Shown here: one piece after another, positions 44,873 through 52,784 of the stretch
How positions within the stretch are numbered: position 1 is the stretch's first letter
Layout of the letters: each line of letters starts with the position of its first letter
Source of the DNA: Bacillota bacterium
GTDB taxonomy: Bacteria > Bacillota > Sulfobacillia > Sulfobacillales > Sulfobacillaceae
DNA: 64,000 nt
NCBI GenBank assembly: GCA_023511625.1
Contig: JAIMBD010000010.1
Span: forward strand, 30,599-94,598
Reading direction: 5' to 3'
Notes under the pieces: generated by a model
Databases searched by the model: none
The model's input: the letters and a program-made list of their open reading frames with translations, nothing else
Told to the model about the DNA's origin: nothing
Made by a program: the position numbers and the translations under genes

Positions 44873-44880
44873 GGGAACCC

Positions 44881-44910
44881 TTGACCGAAGACGGGTGCCG
44901 TGAGTATAAT
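44881..44910 (+). promoter_or_regulatory. Promoter of the second tRNA group
   Basis: TTGACC (44881-44886), 18-nt spacer, TATAAT (44905-44910); tRNA-Gly begins 12 nt later. This is the best sigma-A-type promoter in the window. Confidence 0.85.
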
Positions 44911-44921
44911 GGCCCCGGAAC

Positions 44922-44996
44922 GCGGAAGTAGCTCAGTGGTAGAGCATCGCCTTGCCAAGGCGGGGGTCGCGGGTTCAAATCCCGTCTTCCGCTCCA
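44922..44996 (+). tRNA. tRNA-Gly (anticodon GCC)
   Basis: Acceptor GCGGAAG pairs with CTTCCGC, then T and CCA; anticodon loop TTGCCAA; T arm CGGGTTCAAATCCCG. First gene behind the promoter at 44881. Confidence 0.95.
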
Positions 44997-45007
44997 TTTT
45001 TTCGGGT

Positions 45008-45082
45008 GGCGGCGTAGCCAAGTGGTAAGGCGAGGGTCTGCAAAACCCTTATTCCCCGGTTCGAATCCGGGCGTCGCCTCCA
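45008..45082 (+). tRNA. tRNA-Cys (anticodon GCA)
   Basis: Acceptor GGCGGCG pairs with CGTCGCC (one G-T), then T and CCA; anticodon loop CTGCAAA between AGGGT and ACCCT; T arm CCGGTTCGAATCCGG. Confidence 0.95.
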
Positions 45083-45100
45083 CATCTCCGTTCAGGAGCC

Positions 45101-45178
45101 GGGCGGTTAGCTCAGCTGGTCAGAGCGCTCGTTTGACATGCGAGAGGTTCAGAGGTTCGAGTCCTCTACCGCCCACCA
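45101..45178 (+). tRNA. tRNA-Val (anticodon GAC)
   Basis: Acceptor GGGCGGT pairs with ACCGCCC, then A and CCA; anticodon stem CTCGT/GCGAG with loop TTGACAT; T arm GAGGTTCGAGTCCTC. Second Val isoacceptor in the window, besides the TAC one at 34614. Confidence 0.93.
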
Positions 45179-45189
45179 AAAGTTTGAAG

Positions 45190-45218
45190 CCCCGCAAGCG
45201 TTGCGGGGTCTTTTGTTT
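45190..45218 (+). terminator. Terminator of the tRNA Gly-Cys-Val unit
   Basis: CCCCGCAA (45190-45197) and TTGCGGGG (45201-45208) with a GCG loop, followed by TCTTTTGTTT. Confidence 0.9.
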
Positions 45219-45795
45219 GGCAAGGTGCTACGCCACCATCCGTCACCGGTCGGCGTCCCCAGGAGCAAAGGGTGCAGGGGGCTCAGTGGGCGATGCGAAC
45301 AGGGCCGTCACCGGGAGCGCGTCACCATCCATGTCGGCGTAGGGAACGGCCTCTCCGAGCCCGTGCCGGAACCCGCATCCAAGTGCCAGAAGGACAAGCT
45401 TTCGGCAGGAAGGGACGGGTAACGGCCTGTTCTCGGGCAGGCGAACGTGGACTGGGGGCCAGGGCCGGGTCGGCAAACCAGGGCGCCGTTTGGCGTCACC
45501 GGTTCCTGCTCTTCGGGGGGGACTACTCTGCGTGCGCCGCCTCGGCCTGGGCTGGGGCTTCGGCCTCCAAGCGGGTTACCAGGGGCCGCGCCCCGCACAC
45601 GATCTGCTATCCTGGCCAAAGGGCCAGGGTTTTCTCTTCAGGCCGTGGCTTAAGGCCGCGCGTTCGTCGGCCGAGTATCCGGCAGGGGGTGAGGCGGATG
45701 GGCCCGGAAGCCGCCCTGCGGCTTTGGGGGTGCGATGTTGCGCGGTCTTTGGGGATGTCCGGGGCGAGGGCATGGGGAAAGGAGCAGGGTGACAG
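45219..45795. other. 577-nt gap without a recognisable gene
   Basis: Several overlapping reading frames exist on both strands but none has a good ribosome site plus protein-like composition, and none resembles a known family. A purine-rich GGGAAAGGAG at the right end serves the next gene. Confidence 0.5.
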
Positions 45796-46827
45796 ATGCC
45801 TACGATCTCCTTGCAGTTGGTGGGGGATATCAATTTAAAGCGCGACCTAAGATTGAACCACACGGCCTTAGACCGCGTCGCGGAGGTGCTCGACCCAAAG
45901 GCCGTGCGCTTAGGGAACCTGGAGGGCTGCTTTGCCGACCCGGCGGTAGAACTGCCCTATAAACCAGGGTGGTATCACTGCGAGCCGGAGATGGTCGAGT
46001 GTCTTTTAGGCCGGTTCGATGCCGTGGCTTGCGCCAACAACGTGCACTACGGCTCGGCCATCGCGGAGTCCAATCGGCGTCTCGATGCTGCGGGGATTCT
46101 GCACGCCGGGGCCGGGGCGAGCTTAGCGGAGGCGCGCCGGCCGGCCATCGTGGAACGCGACGGTGTACGGGTGGGGCTCTTGGCGTTCACCTCCGTCTTT
46201 TGGCCGGTGGGGCATGCGGCGACCGACCATTCGCCGGGCGTGGCCACCATCAAAGGTCATACCGCGTACGCGCCGCATCCGCGCGTGTTCGAGATGCCGG
46301 GCGCACCGGCGGTGGTGCGCTCGTGGCCGGACCCGGAAGAGCTGGAGGCGGCGTGTGCGGCTATTCGGGCCTTGCGTCCCCAGGTGCAGGTGGTGGTGGT
46401 CTACCTACACTGGGGAGTGACGGGGAGCAGTGAGGTGGCGGAGTATCAACCCGCCATCGCCCATCGCGCCATCGACGCCGGCGCCGACGTGGTGGTTGGC
46501 TCGCACCCGCACGTGCTGCAACCCGTGGAGTTTTACCGCCATGGGGTGATCTTCTACAGTCTCGGGAACTTCATCTTTGGTTGGCGGCTGCACCGCCACC
46601 TGACTCAGGACGGACTTTTGGCCGAGGTGTCGTGGGGACAAGGGACGGTGGAAGCCGTCGCGGTGGTGCCGGTGCAGCGCAACGCCGAGGACCAAGTGGT
46701 GCCCTTGGACCCCCGTCAGGGCGAAGGGGCTCGCTTGGCCGAGACCGTGGCTCGGCTTTCGGCCCCCTTCGGCACCGTGACGGAGGTGGCCGGCCATGCC
46801 GTTCGGCTTCGACCGGAACGGTCTTAA
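45796..46827 (+). CDS. CapA-family (poly-gamma-glutamate synthesis-like) protein
   Basis: 343 residues. ATG 45796 is preceded by GGAAAGGAG. The calcineurin-like metallo-fold of the PGA_cap family is seen: LQLVGDINL at the start, LGNLEG, ACANNVHYG, YLHWGVTGSS, DVVVGSHPHVLQPVEFYRHG and FYSLGNFIFGWRL. CapA of Bacillus anthracis takes part in poly-gamma-glutamate capsule export, but many family members without capBC neighbours have unknown function. There is no signal peptide and no capB/capC here, so a cytoplasmic phosphoesterase-like role is also possible. Confidence 0.85.
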   Translation: MPTISLQLVGDINLKRDLRLNHTALDRVAEVLDPKAVRLGNLEGCFADPAVELPYKPGWYHCEPEMVECLLGRFDAVACANNVHYGSAIAESNRRLDAAGILHAGAGASLAEARRPAIVERDGVRVGLLAFTSVFWPVGHAATDHSPGVATIKGHTAYAPHPRVFEMPGAPAVVRSWPDPEELEAACAAIRALRPQVQVVVVYLHWGVTGSSEVAEYQPAIAHRAIDAGADVVVGSHPHVLQPVEFYRHGVIFYSLGNFIFGWRLHRHLTQDGLLAEVSWGQGTVEAVAVVPVQRNAEDQVVPLDPRQGEGARLAETVARLSAPFGTVTEVAGHAVRLRPERS

Positions 46828-47208
46828 GGCGTCTACGACGCCTGGGCCATGACGGCGGGGGCTTCCTTAGGCTTCTTTTCAGGATGAGAGTAAGACGGCG
46901 AGGAGAACGAGGTGGAAACCCTGGGAGAAATGGCGCCATCGTGAGAGCGGAGGCATCGCGGAGGATGGGCAGGCAGAGCAGAGGGCACCCTCTGGCTTCT
47001 TGCCGTCATCCCGCTGCGAAAGGACGGCATCCATCGACGGCGGTCACCGGTTCTTAGGGGAGGCGGTTGGCCGCGGCCGGCGCAAGTACCCTCGCCGCCC
47101 TCCTCGTTTTGGCCCTTGGGGCCTTGGCCGATTCGGGACCCACGCTTGCTGCGGGCGAGACCGTAGACGTGTGCATGCGGCCCCTTACAGGCGGCAAGGG
47201 TTCGCACG
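46828..47208. other. Gap before the TnpB remnant
   Basis: About 380 nt with no credible gene. A complete TnpB would need its N-terminal region here, but none of the three plus-strand frames shows its usual start. The stretch may be the rearranged left part of the element or unrelated DNA. Confidence 0.45.
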
Positions 47209-47985
47209 GTGGATCCGGAACCCGCAACGCCCCGGCACCCGGAGGCGGTGGTGGGGGTAGAGGCCGGAGTGCGGCACCTTGTCCTCTTGACGAAAGAGCA
47301 GGTGGAGAACCCGCGTCCGCCTAAGGTCGCCCTGCGGCGAATCGCCCGGCTGAACCGGGAGCTGGCCCGGCGGTGCCCGGGCAGTCGACACCGGGAGGAG
47401 ACCACGCGGAAGCTGGCCTGCGCCCCCGCCCAGGTGGCCCACCTCCGCCGGAACGCATGGCATCAGCCGACGACCCGGCTCGCCCGCACCTATGGGGCCA
47501 TCGTGGTCGAGCCCCTTTACGTGGGCGGGCTACTGCGGAACCGGCGCCTGAGCCGGGCGCTCGCCGACGCCGCCCCGGCAGAGCTCCGCCGCCAGCTGGC
47601 GCACAAGACGGTGTGGCATGGATGCCGCCTCCTCGAGGCGGACCCCTCCTATCCCAGCAGCCAGCCGTGCTCCCGCTGCGGGCCGGTCCAGGATCGCCTG
47701 CCGCTAGGGGCGCGCGCGTTCCGCTGCGATGCCTGCGGGCGCGTACCGGATCAGGATGAGAACCCGGCGCGCAATCTTGCGGCCGTGGTGGCCGCCGTCG
47801 CCGGCAGTGGACCGGAGACGCAAAACGCCCGTGGACGAGAAGGAAGGAAGCAAGCCCCACCGCCAGGCGGGCGAATTCCGGAGGAAGCGGGGAAGCCGGC
47901 GGGGCGCCCGCCCGTAAGCCCGGCGCCGCCACCCGGCAACGGGTGGATGGCAGGAACCGTTTGCTATGTTCCGGGCAACGGTTGA
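47209..47985 (+). pseudogene. Truncated IS605-family TnpB (OrfB) transposon nuclease
   Basis: 258 codons. The central and C-terminal parts of TnpB are present: RuvC-I string VVGVEAGVRHLVLLT, RuvC-II IVVEPLYVGGLLRN, the zinc ribbon PSSQPCSRCGPVQ then FRCDACG, and RuvC-III DQDENPARNLAAVV. The N-terminal WED/REC part (roughly 180 residues) is missing. In RuvC-I the catalytic Asp is Glu (G-V-E-A-G), which should impair cleavage. It is a decayed element; no tnpA is found next to it. An inverted repeat at 47955-47983 may mark the right end. Confidence 0.8.
47955..47983 (+). repeat. Hairpin at the probable right end of the TnpB element
   Basis: AACCGTTTGC and GGCAACGGTT pair with one mismatch around TATGTTCCG, overlapping the 3' end of the tnpB reading frame. 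IS200/IS605 elements end in such subterminal hairpins, and the overlapping transcript is where an omegaRNA would end. The role is inferred from position only. Confidence 0.5.
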
Positions 47986-48464
47986 CGATGGGGGCCTCTG
48001 GCCCCTACGGCGCCGTGATTTCGGTGCCCGGTGGCGGGGTCGTCTTTCCGCGATTGGCGGGATATCCTGACCCCGGCCAGCCGTACGGCACCCGGTATCC
48101 CGATGAGGCGGCCCCGCCCGGCGGTGTCTTGCCCGAGGCGCCGTATGCCGCCGCCCTGCCTCTGGCCGGGGCGCGTGGCTTGTGGTCCTGTGGGGGCGCG
48201 ACGCCCGCCGGCGGCCGAAAGGGGTCAGATAGCAGGAAAGCGGTGGCCTGCACTGGGTAGGCTTTGGGGGCGCGGTCCCGGGGGGAGGCCTAAAAGCCCT
48301 CGTGGCAGGCGGCGATGTTCACGGATCGACAGACCGTTAGCCCCGGGGGATCCTTGCGGCGGTCAAGCTGGCGAGACCCGACTTTGGAAAGCGAGCGGTT
48401 CTGTCGCGGCCGGGGCTACGGGGTGCGCGCTCCCGACTTCGGCGTGCGGTAGTTCCGCGGTGCG
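47986..48464. other. Gap between the TnpB remnant and thrS
   Basis: About 480 nt, very GC-rich, with no convincing gene on either strand. A T-box leader was looked for because thrS follows, but no T-box core (A-G-G-G-T-G-G-x-A-C-C-G-C-G) was found. Confidence 0.5.
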
Positions 48465-48494
48465 TTGACAAGCCGCCTGGTTCCTCGCTACACT
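48465..48494 (+). promoter_or_regulatory. thrS promoter
   Basis: TTGACA (48465-48470), 18-nt spacer, TACACT (48489-48494). The start of transcription would fall near 48501, leaving a leader of about 70 nt, too short for a T-box. Confidence 0.7.
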
Positions 48495-48572
48495 GAGCCT
48501 AAATCCAAGACGCGGTCGGTCCTGGCGAACGGGGCAAAGGGCCGAGTTTTTTTGCGAGAAGGGGAGGGCACC

Positions 48573-50477
48573 GTGCCGGAAGACCAGGTGGAAGTGGTGG
48601 TGGGAAAGGCCGTCTACCGGGGGCGCAAGGGCAGCACCGTGGCGGAATTGGGTATCTCGCCGCCGGACGAAGCGGTGGCGTTTTCGCTGAACGGCCACAC
48701 CTACGACTTTCAGCAAGGGATCCGCGAGAACGGCCGACTTTCGTGGTTGACGTTTCAGGAAGAGGCAGGGCGCCTCGTGTTTCGCCATTCCGGTGCCCAC
48801 CTTCTGGCCCAGGCCGTCAAGCGCCTGTGGCCGGAGGCGCAGCTCGGCACAGGGCCGGCCACCGAAGAGGGGTTTTACTACGACATCCGGTTGCCGAAGC
48901 CCCTCGGGGAATCCGACCTTCAGGCCATCGAGGCCGAGATGCAGCGCATCGCAGCCGAGGACCTGCCCATTGAGCGGGTTGAACTCGGGCGCACGGAGGC
49001 GCTCCAACTGTTTGCCCAGCGCCAGGAGCCGTTCAAAGTCGACATCATCCAGCGGATTCCCGAGGGGGTACCGATTTCCGCCTACCGCCAGGGAGAATTT
49101 ATCGACCTGTGCGCCGGACCGCACGTCCCCAGAACCGGCCGCCTGAAGGCCGTGAAGTTGACCGGCGTGTCGGGGGCCTACTGGCGCGGCGACGAGGCCA
49201 ACCCCATGCTGACGCGCATCTACGGGACGGCCTACCCCGATGCGGAGGGGTTGACCCAGTACCTCTACCGCGTCGAAGAGGCCAAACGCCGGGACCATCG
49301 GCGGCTTGGGCCGGCCTTGGGGCTGTACCTGTTCCGCGAAGAGGCGCCGGGATTTACCTTCTGGCTGCCCAAAGGCCAGCGGCTGTACCGGACGCTGGAG
49401 GAATTCTCGCGCCGGCTGCAGGAACCTCGCGGGTATCAAGAAGTGGCTACGCCCTGGATCTACCGGGTCGGGTTGTGGCAGCAGTCGGGACACTGGGACC
49501 ACTACCGGGAGAACATGTTTGTCATCGAGCGCGAGGACGAGAAGCTGGGGGTCAAGCCGATGAACTGCCCGGGGCACTGCCTGCTGTACCAAAGTGCCGT
49601 GCGCTCCTACCGCGATCTGCCCCTCCGCTTGGCCGAGTACGGCCCGCTGTCTCGCTTCGAGCGCTCGGGGACCTTGCATGGCTTGATGCGGGTGCGGGGC
49701 CTGCACCAAGACGATGCACATCTGTTTGTGCGCGAGGACCAGATCGCCGAGGAGATGCGAGGCGTGCTGGAGCTCGTGGACCTGGTGTACCGCACCTTCG
49801 GCATGCCGTATGAGGTGGTGCTGTCGACCCGGCCAGACGACTACCTTGGCAGCCTCGAAATCTGGGAACGGGCTGAGGGGGCCTTGCAGGCCGTGTTGGA
49901 GGCGCAGGATAAACCCTACCAGATCCACCCCAAAGACGGTGCCTTTTACGGTCCCAAACTCGACTTCTACGCCGTGGACGCCTTGGGGCGCCGATGGCAG
50001 TGCGCCACGGCGCAGTTGGATTTCCAGTTGCCGTTGCAGTTCGACCTGACCTACATCGACCGCGACGGCCAGCCGAAGCGTCCGGTGATGATCCACCGCG
50101 CCATCTTCGGATCCATCGAGCGGTTTTTGGGCATCTTGGTAGAACACTACGGGGGCGACTTCCCCTTGTGGCTGGCGCCGGTTCAGGTCCGAGTGGTGCC
50201 TATCACCGATGCCCAAGGCGCCTATGCCGAAGCAGTAGCCGGCGACCTCCGGCGGGCGGGCCTCAGGGTGGAGGTGGACGCCCGCAATCAGAAGTTGGCC
50301 TACAAGGTCCGCGAGGCGGAAGTGGATAAGATTCCCGTGCTGCTGGTGGTTGGGCGTCGAGACGTGGAACAGGGCACCGTGTCGGTGCGAATCCGCCCTG
50401 ACGGGGATATCGGGGCGCGTCCCTGGCCGGCCTACTTGGCCGAGTTGGCGGAGCGAGCTCGCATGCCGGTGGGGTGA
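48573..50477 (+). CDS. thrS: Threonyl-tRNA synthetase
   Basis: 634 residues. GTG 48573 has GAAGGGGAGGG upstream, and the promoter lies at 48465, ruling out the longer in-frame start there. N-terminal TGS domain (KGSTVAELGISPPDEAVAFS), then the editing domain with RHSGAHLLAQAVK and LCAGPHVPRTG, then the class II core: MNCPGHCLLY (Zn Cys), RVRGLHQDDAHLF (Zn His) and PVMIHRAIFGSIERFLG, and the anticodon-binding domain. All active-site residues are present. The 3' end overlaps the convergent lysR gene by 46 nt. Unlike most Firmicutes thrS genes it seems to have no T-box. Confidence 0.96.
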   Translation: MPEDQVEVVVGKAVYRGRKGSTVAELGISPPDEAVAFSLNGHTYDFQQGIRENGRLSWLTFQEEAGRLVFRHSGAHLLAQAVKRLWPEAQLGTGPATEEGFYYDIRLPKPLGESDLQAIEAEMQRIAAEDLPIERVELGRTEALQLFAQRQEPFKVDIIQRIPEGVPISAYRQGEFIDLCAGPHVPRTGRLKAVKLTGVSGAYWRGDEANPMLTRIYGTAYPDAEGLTQYLYRVEEAKRRDHRRLGPALGLYLFREEAPGFTFWLPKGQRLYRTLEEFSRRLQEPRGYQEVATPWIYRVGLWQQSGHWDHYRENMFVIEREDEKLGVKPMNCPGHCLLYQSAVRSYRDLPLRLAEYGPLSRFERSGTLHGLMRVRGLHQDDAHLFVREDQIAEEMRGVLELVDLVYRTFGMPYEVVLSTRPDDYLGSLEIWERAEGALQAVLEAQDKPYQIHPKDGAFYGPKLDFYAVDALGRRWQCATAQLDFQLPLQFDLTYIDRDGQPKRPVMIHRAIFGSIERFLGILVEHYGGDFPLWLAPVQVRVVPITDAQGAYAEAVAGDLRRAGLRVEVDARNQKLAYKVREAEVDKIPVLLVVGRRDVEQGTVSVRIRPDGDIGARPWPAYLAELAERARMPVG

Positions 50478-51352
50478 TGGCTGAAGGACAGCACGAAATC
50501 GCGGAAGCGTTCCGTGGTCGGCGGCAGCTGGCGCAGGCGGGGGACGGCCAGCCCGTTGACGCGCCGTACCGGGGGCCGCACGGGAACCATGGCCGTGGCT
50601 GGGGTGGCCAAGGTCTGAGCGATCCGCCGTCCCATCAAGCAGACACCCGCCGCCTCCTCCACGAACTCGCGCACCATCTCATGGTTGCTGCTCAAAAGGA
50701 TGTGGGGGCTGAACCCCGAGGCCCGGCAGGCCTCCAAGAGCGCGTTGCGGAAGCTGGCGCTGGCGTTTAACAGCAAGAACTTTTCCCCCGCGAGGTCGCG
50801 CCAGCGTATGCTGGCTTGGTGCGCCAAAGGGTGGCCGGCAGGCAGCAGCGCCACCACCTCGTCTTCCACCAAGGGATAAAACTGGACGGCAAACCCGTCG
50901 GCGAAGGGTGCGGAGATGAACGCCGCGTCGACCCGCGCCGCCTGCATGGCCCGCAAGAGGTCGTCCGTGGTGCCTTCAACCATCTCGACCAAGACCCCGG
51001 GATAGGCCTCAATGAACTCGCGGATGACGGTGTGAAAGCCGAGGTAGGCGATGGTGGCGATGGCCCCAAGCCGCAGTTGTCCGCGCCGAAACTGCGCGTA
51101 GTCTTGCATGGCTACGCGGCAGCGCTGGATCTCCTCCAAGATGTGGGCCGCGTAGCGCTGGAACTCTTCCCCGGCCGGGCTGAGCCGCACCGTGCGGGGT
51201 TCGCGGACGAACAAGGTCACGCCCAATTCCTCTTCGAGTTTTTGGATCTGCTGAGAGAGGGTGGACTGGGAGACCGAGATCTCCAAGGCGGCCTTCGAGA
51301 AACTTCGGTACTGGGCGATGGCCAGGAAATACTCCAGCTGGTGGATCTCCAC
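50432..51352 (-). CDS. LysR-type transcriptional regulator
   Basis: 306 residues from GTG 51352, which gives the family's usual N-terminus (VEIHQLEYFLAIAQYRSFSK); GGGGGTGG precedes it. The HTH is AALEISVSQSTLSQQIQKLE then ELGVTLFVREPRTVRLSPAG. The inducer-binding domain follows (RLGAIATIAYLGFHTVIREF). It is divergent from the M24/hydro-lyase cluster at 51637-59709 and is the obvious candidate to activate it; a matching T-N11-A dyad lies between. Its stop lies inside thrS. Confidence 0.92.
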   Translation of the reverse strand: MEIHQLEYFLAIAQYRSFSKAALEISVSQSTLSQQIQKLEEELGVTLFVREPRTVRLSPAGEEFQRYAAHILEEIQRCRVAMQDYAQFRRGQLRLGAIATIAYLGFHTVIREFIEAYPGVLVEMVEGTTDDLLRAMQAARVDAAFISAPFADGFAVQFYPLVEDEVVALLPAGHPLAHQASIRWRDLAGEKFLLLNASASFRNALLEACRASGFSPHILLSSNHEMVREFVEEAAGVCLMGRRIAQTLATPATAMVPVRPPVRRVNGLAVPRLRQLPPTTERFRDFVLSFSHHPTGMRARSANSAK

Positions 51353-51452
51353 CCACGCCACCCCCTTTTGGGCGCCGGACCCCGCGCTGCGGCGCGGCCC
51401 CTGCTTTCGGTGCGATCCCCTCCATCTCGCCTGCATCCATCGCTCTCTCCAA

Positions 51453-51504
51453 TCGATTCTATCGAGATCAGAGATTGCTTGCAAACCGAACTTTTCGCTA
51501 CAGT
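51453..51504 (+). promoter_or_regulatory. LysR box and promoter of the M24/hydro-lyase operon
   Basis: TCGAT-TCT-ATCGA (51453-51465) is a perfect dyad of exactly T-N11-A form, the LysR-type signature. It ends 9 nt before TTGCTT (51475-51480), followed after 18 nt by TACAGT (51499-51504). The dyad would sit around -58 to -46, the classical activator position. Confidence 0.7.
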
Positions 51505-51636
51505 ACAGGTGCCAGCGCCGCTGTGGGCACGGGTGTTCGGGCCCGTCGGACGCTCCGCCTGGCTTCAGGCGTCGGGCGGGATCAAGGCCCGCAGCGGCAA
51601 GGATTTCCGGGCCCGCGGGCGAGGAGGGGGTCGGGC

Positions 51637-52764
51637 ATGGCCTTGGCCGAGGAGTGGGCGTGGCGCCTTGGGCGCATTCGCCGGGCGATGGCAGAGGCGG
51701 AACTCGAAGGACTGTTGAGCTATGCCGCCGGATGGCGGCAGGAAAACGTGCGGTACCTGACGGGGGCTCCCTTGCGCGGCAGTTTCGGGCTGGTCTACCT
51801 TCCGGCAGTGGGGTCCCCTACGGCGTGGGTGACCCATGCTGATGACGTCCAGGCCATCCGCCAATGGGGGTGGATCGACGACGTGCGGCCGCTCGACCTC
51901 GACCGCCCCTGGGTGCTGGGCGAGCGGCTTAGCGAGGGCGGGCGCCCGCAAAAGTTGGGTCTGGCCCATCGCGAGCTCATGCCAAGGGTGTTGTACCAAG
52001 CGGTACAGAAGGCGCTGCCGCATGCAGAGGTGGTCTCGGCCACCCGCTTGATGGACCGGGTGCGCATGGTGAAGAGCGCCTGGGAACTGGAGCAGATGCG
52101 GCGGGCAGGGACGGTCGCAGACGCTGGATGGCGGGCCTTTGTGGAGGCGGTGCGGCCTGGCGTGCGCGAGTACGAGGTCGTAGCGGCGGTGGAATCGGTG
52201 TTAAAGCGCCTCGGCGCCGGCGATAACTTCATGCTCATCGCTTCGGGCAAGGAAGAGGTCATGGGCATGACGCCTCCAGGCAATCGTGCCTTGGAGCGCG
52301 GAGACATGGTGCGGACGGAGCTGACGCCGGCCCTCAATGGCTACTTCACCCAGATCTGCCGCACGGTGGTGGTCGGCGTTCCCAACGACCGCCAACAGCG
52401 GTCGCATGCGCTCTTCCGGGAGGCGCTGGAAGCGGGGTTGGCGGCGGTCCGGGCTGGGGTGACGGCCGACGCCATCGCTCGGGCAGAGAACGACGTCTTT
52501 CGCAAGTACGACCTCGGTCAGTACTGCACCAGCCAATACACCCGCGTGCGGGGGCATGGGCTCGGGCTTCATCCCGATGACGTTCCCCAAATCGTAGAGG
52601 GCAACGAAACCGTCTTGGAAGAGCATGCCGTGGTCGTGATCCATCCCAACACCTACACCCCGTGGGCGGGGTATCACGTCTTGGGCGATCCGGTCGTGGT
52701 GACGAAAGAGGGATGCGAGCCCTTGTTGACCACCGAGCGGGTGTTGTTTGCGGCGCCGGTCTGA
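51637..52764 (+). CDS. M24-fold (creatinase/prolidase-like) protein with lost metal ligands
   Basis: 375 residues. ATG 51637 has GAGGAGGGGG upstream. Residues 1-140 are the creatinase N-terminal domain; residues about 145-375 are the pita-bread fold. Of the five metal ligands of M24 peptidases, only His307 (RGHGLGLHPDD) is conserved. The Asp pair is Glu228 and Gln239 (RTELTP, FTQICRT), the first Glu is His336 (VVIHPNTY) and the last falls in LGDPVVV. So it is unlikely to be a metallopeptidase. Creatinase and related C-N hydrolases share the fold without metals, so amidine, urea or cyclic-amide hydrolysis is plausible. First gene of the LysR-linked run. Confidence 0.8.
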   Translation: MALAEEWAWRLGRIRRAMAEAELEGLLSYAAGWRQENVRYLTGAPLRGSFGLVYLPAVGSPTAWVTHADDVQAIRQWGWIDDVRPLDLDRPWVLGERLSEGGRPQKLGLAHRELMPRVLYQAVQKALPHAEVVSATRLMDRVRMVKSAWELEQMRRAGTVADAGWRAFVEAVRPGVREYEVVAAVESVLKRLGAGDNFMLIASGKEEVMGMTPPGNRALERGDMVRTELTPALNGYFTQICRTVVVGVPNDRQQRSHALFREALEAGLAAVRAGVTADAIARAENDVFRKYDLGQYCTSQYTRVRGHGLGLHPDDVPQIVEGNETVLEEHAVVVIHPNTYTPWAGYHVLGDPVVVTKEGCEPLLTTERVLFAAPV

Positions 52765-52784
52765 CTTCACGAAGGGGGAAGGCC

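Noticed and set aside
45219..45795. A small gene between the tRNA cluster and the CapA gene
   Set aside because: Frames of 60-190 codons overlap on both strands but none has a ribosome site or family resemblance.
46833..47405. 190-codon minus-strand frame opposite the TnpB remnant's left side
   Set aside because: Ser/Arg/Pro-rich product without domain signals and overlapping the better supported TnpB frame.
48363..50216. 617-codon minus-strand frame opposite thrS
   Set aside because: Antisense of threonyl-tRNA synthetase; no protein family signals.
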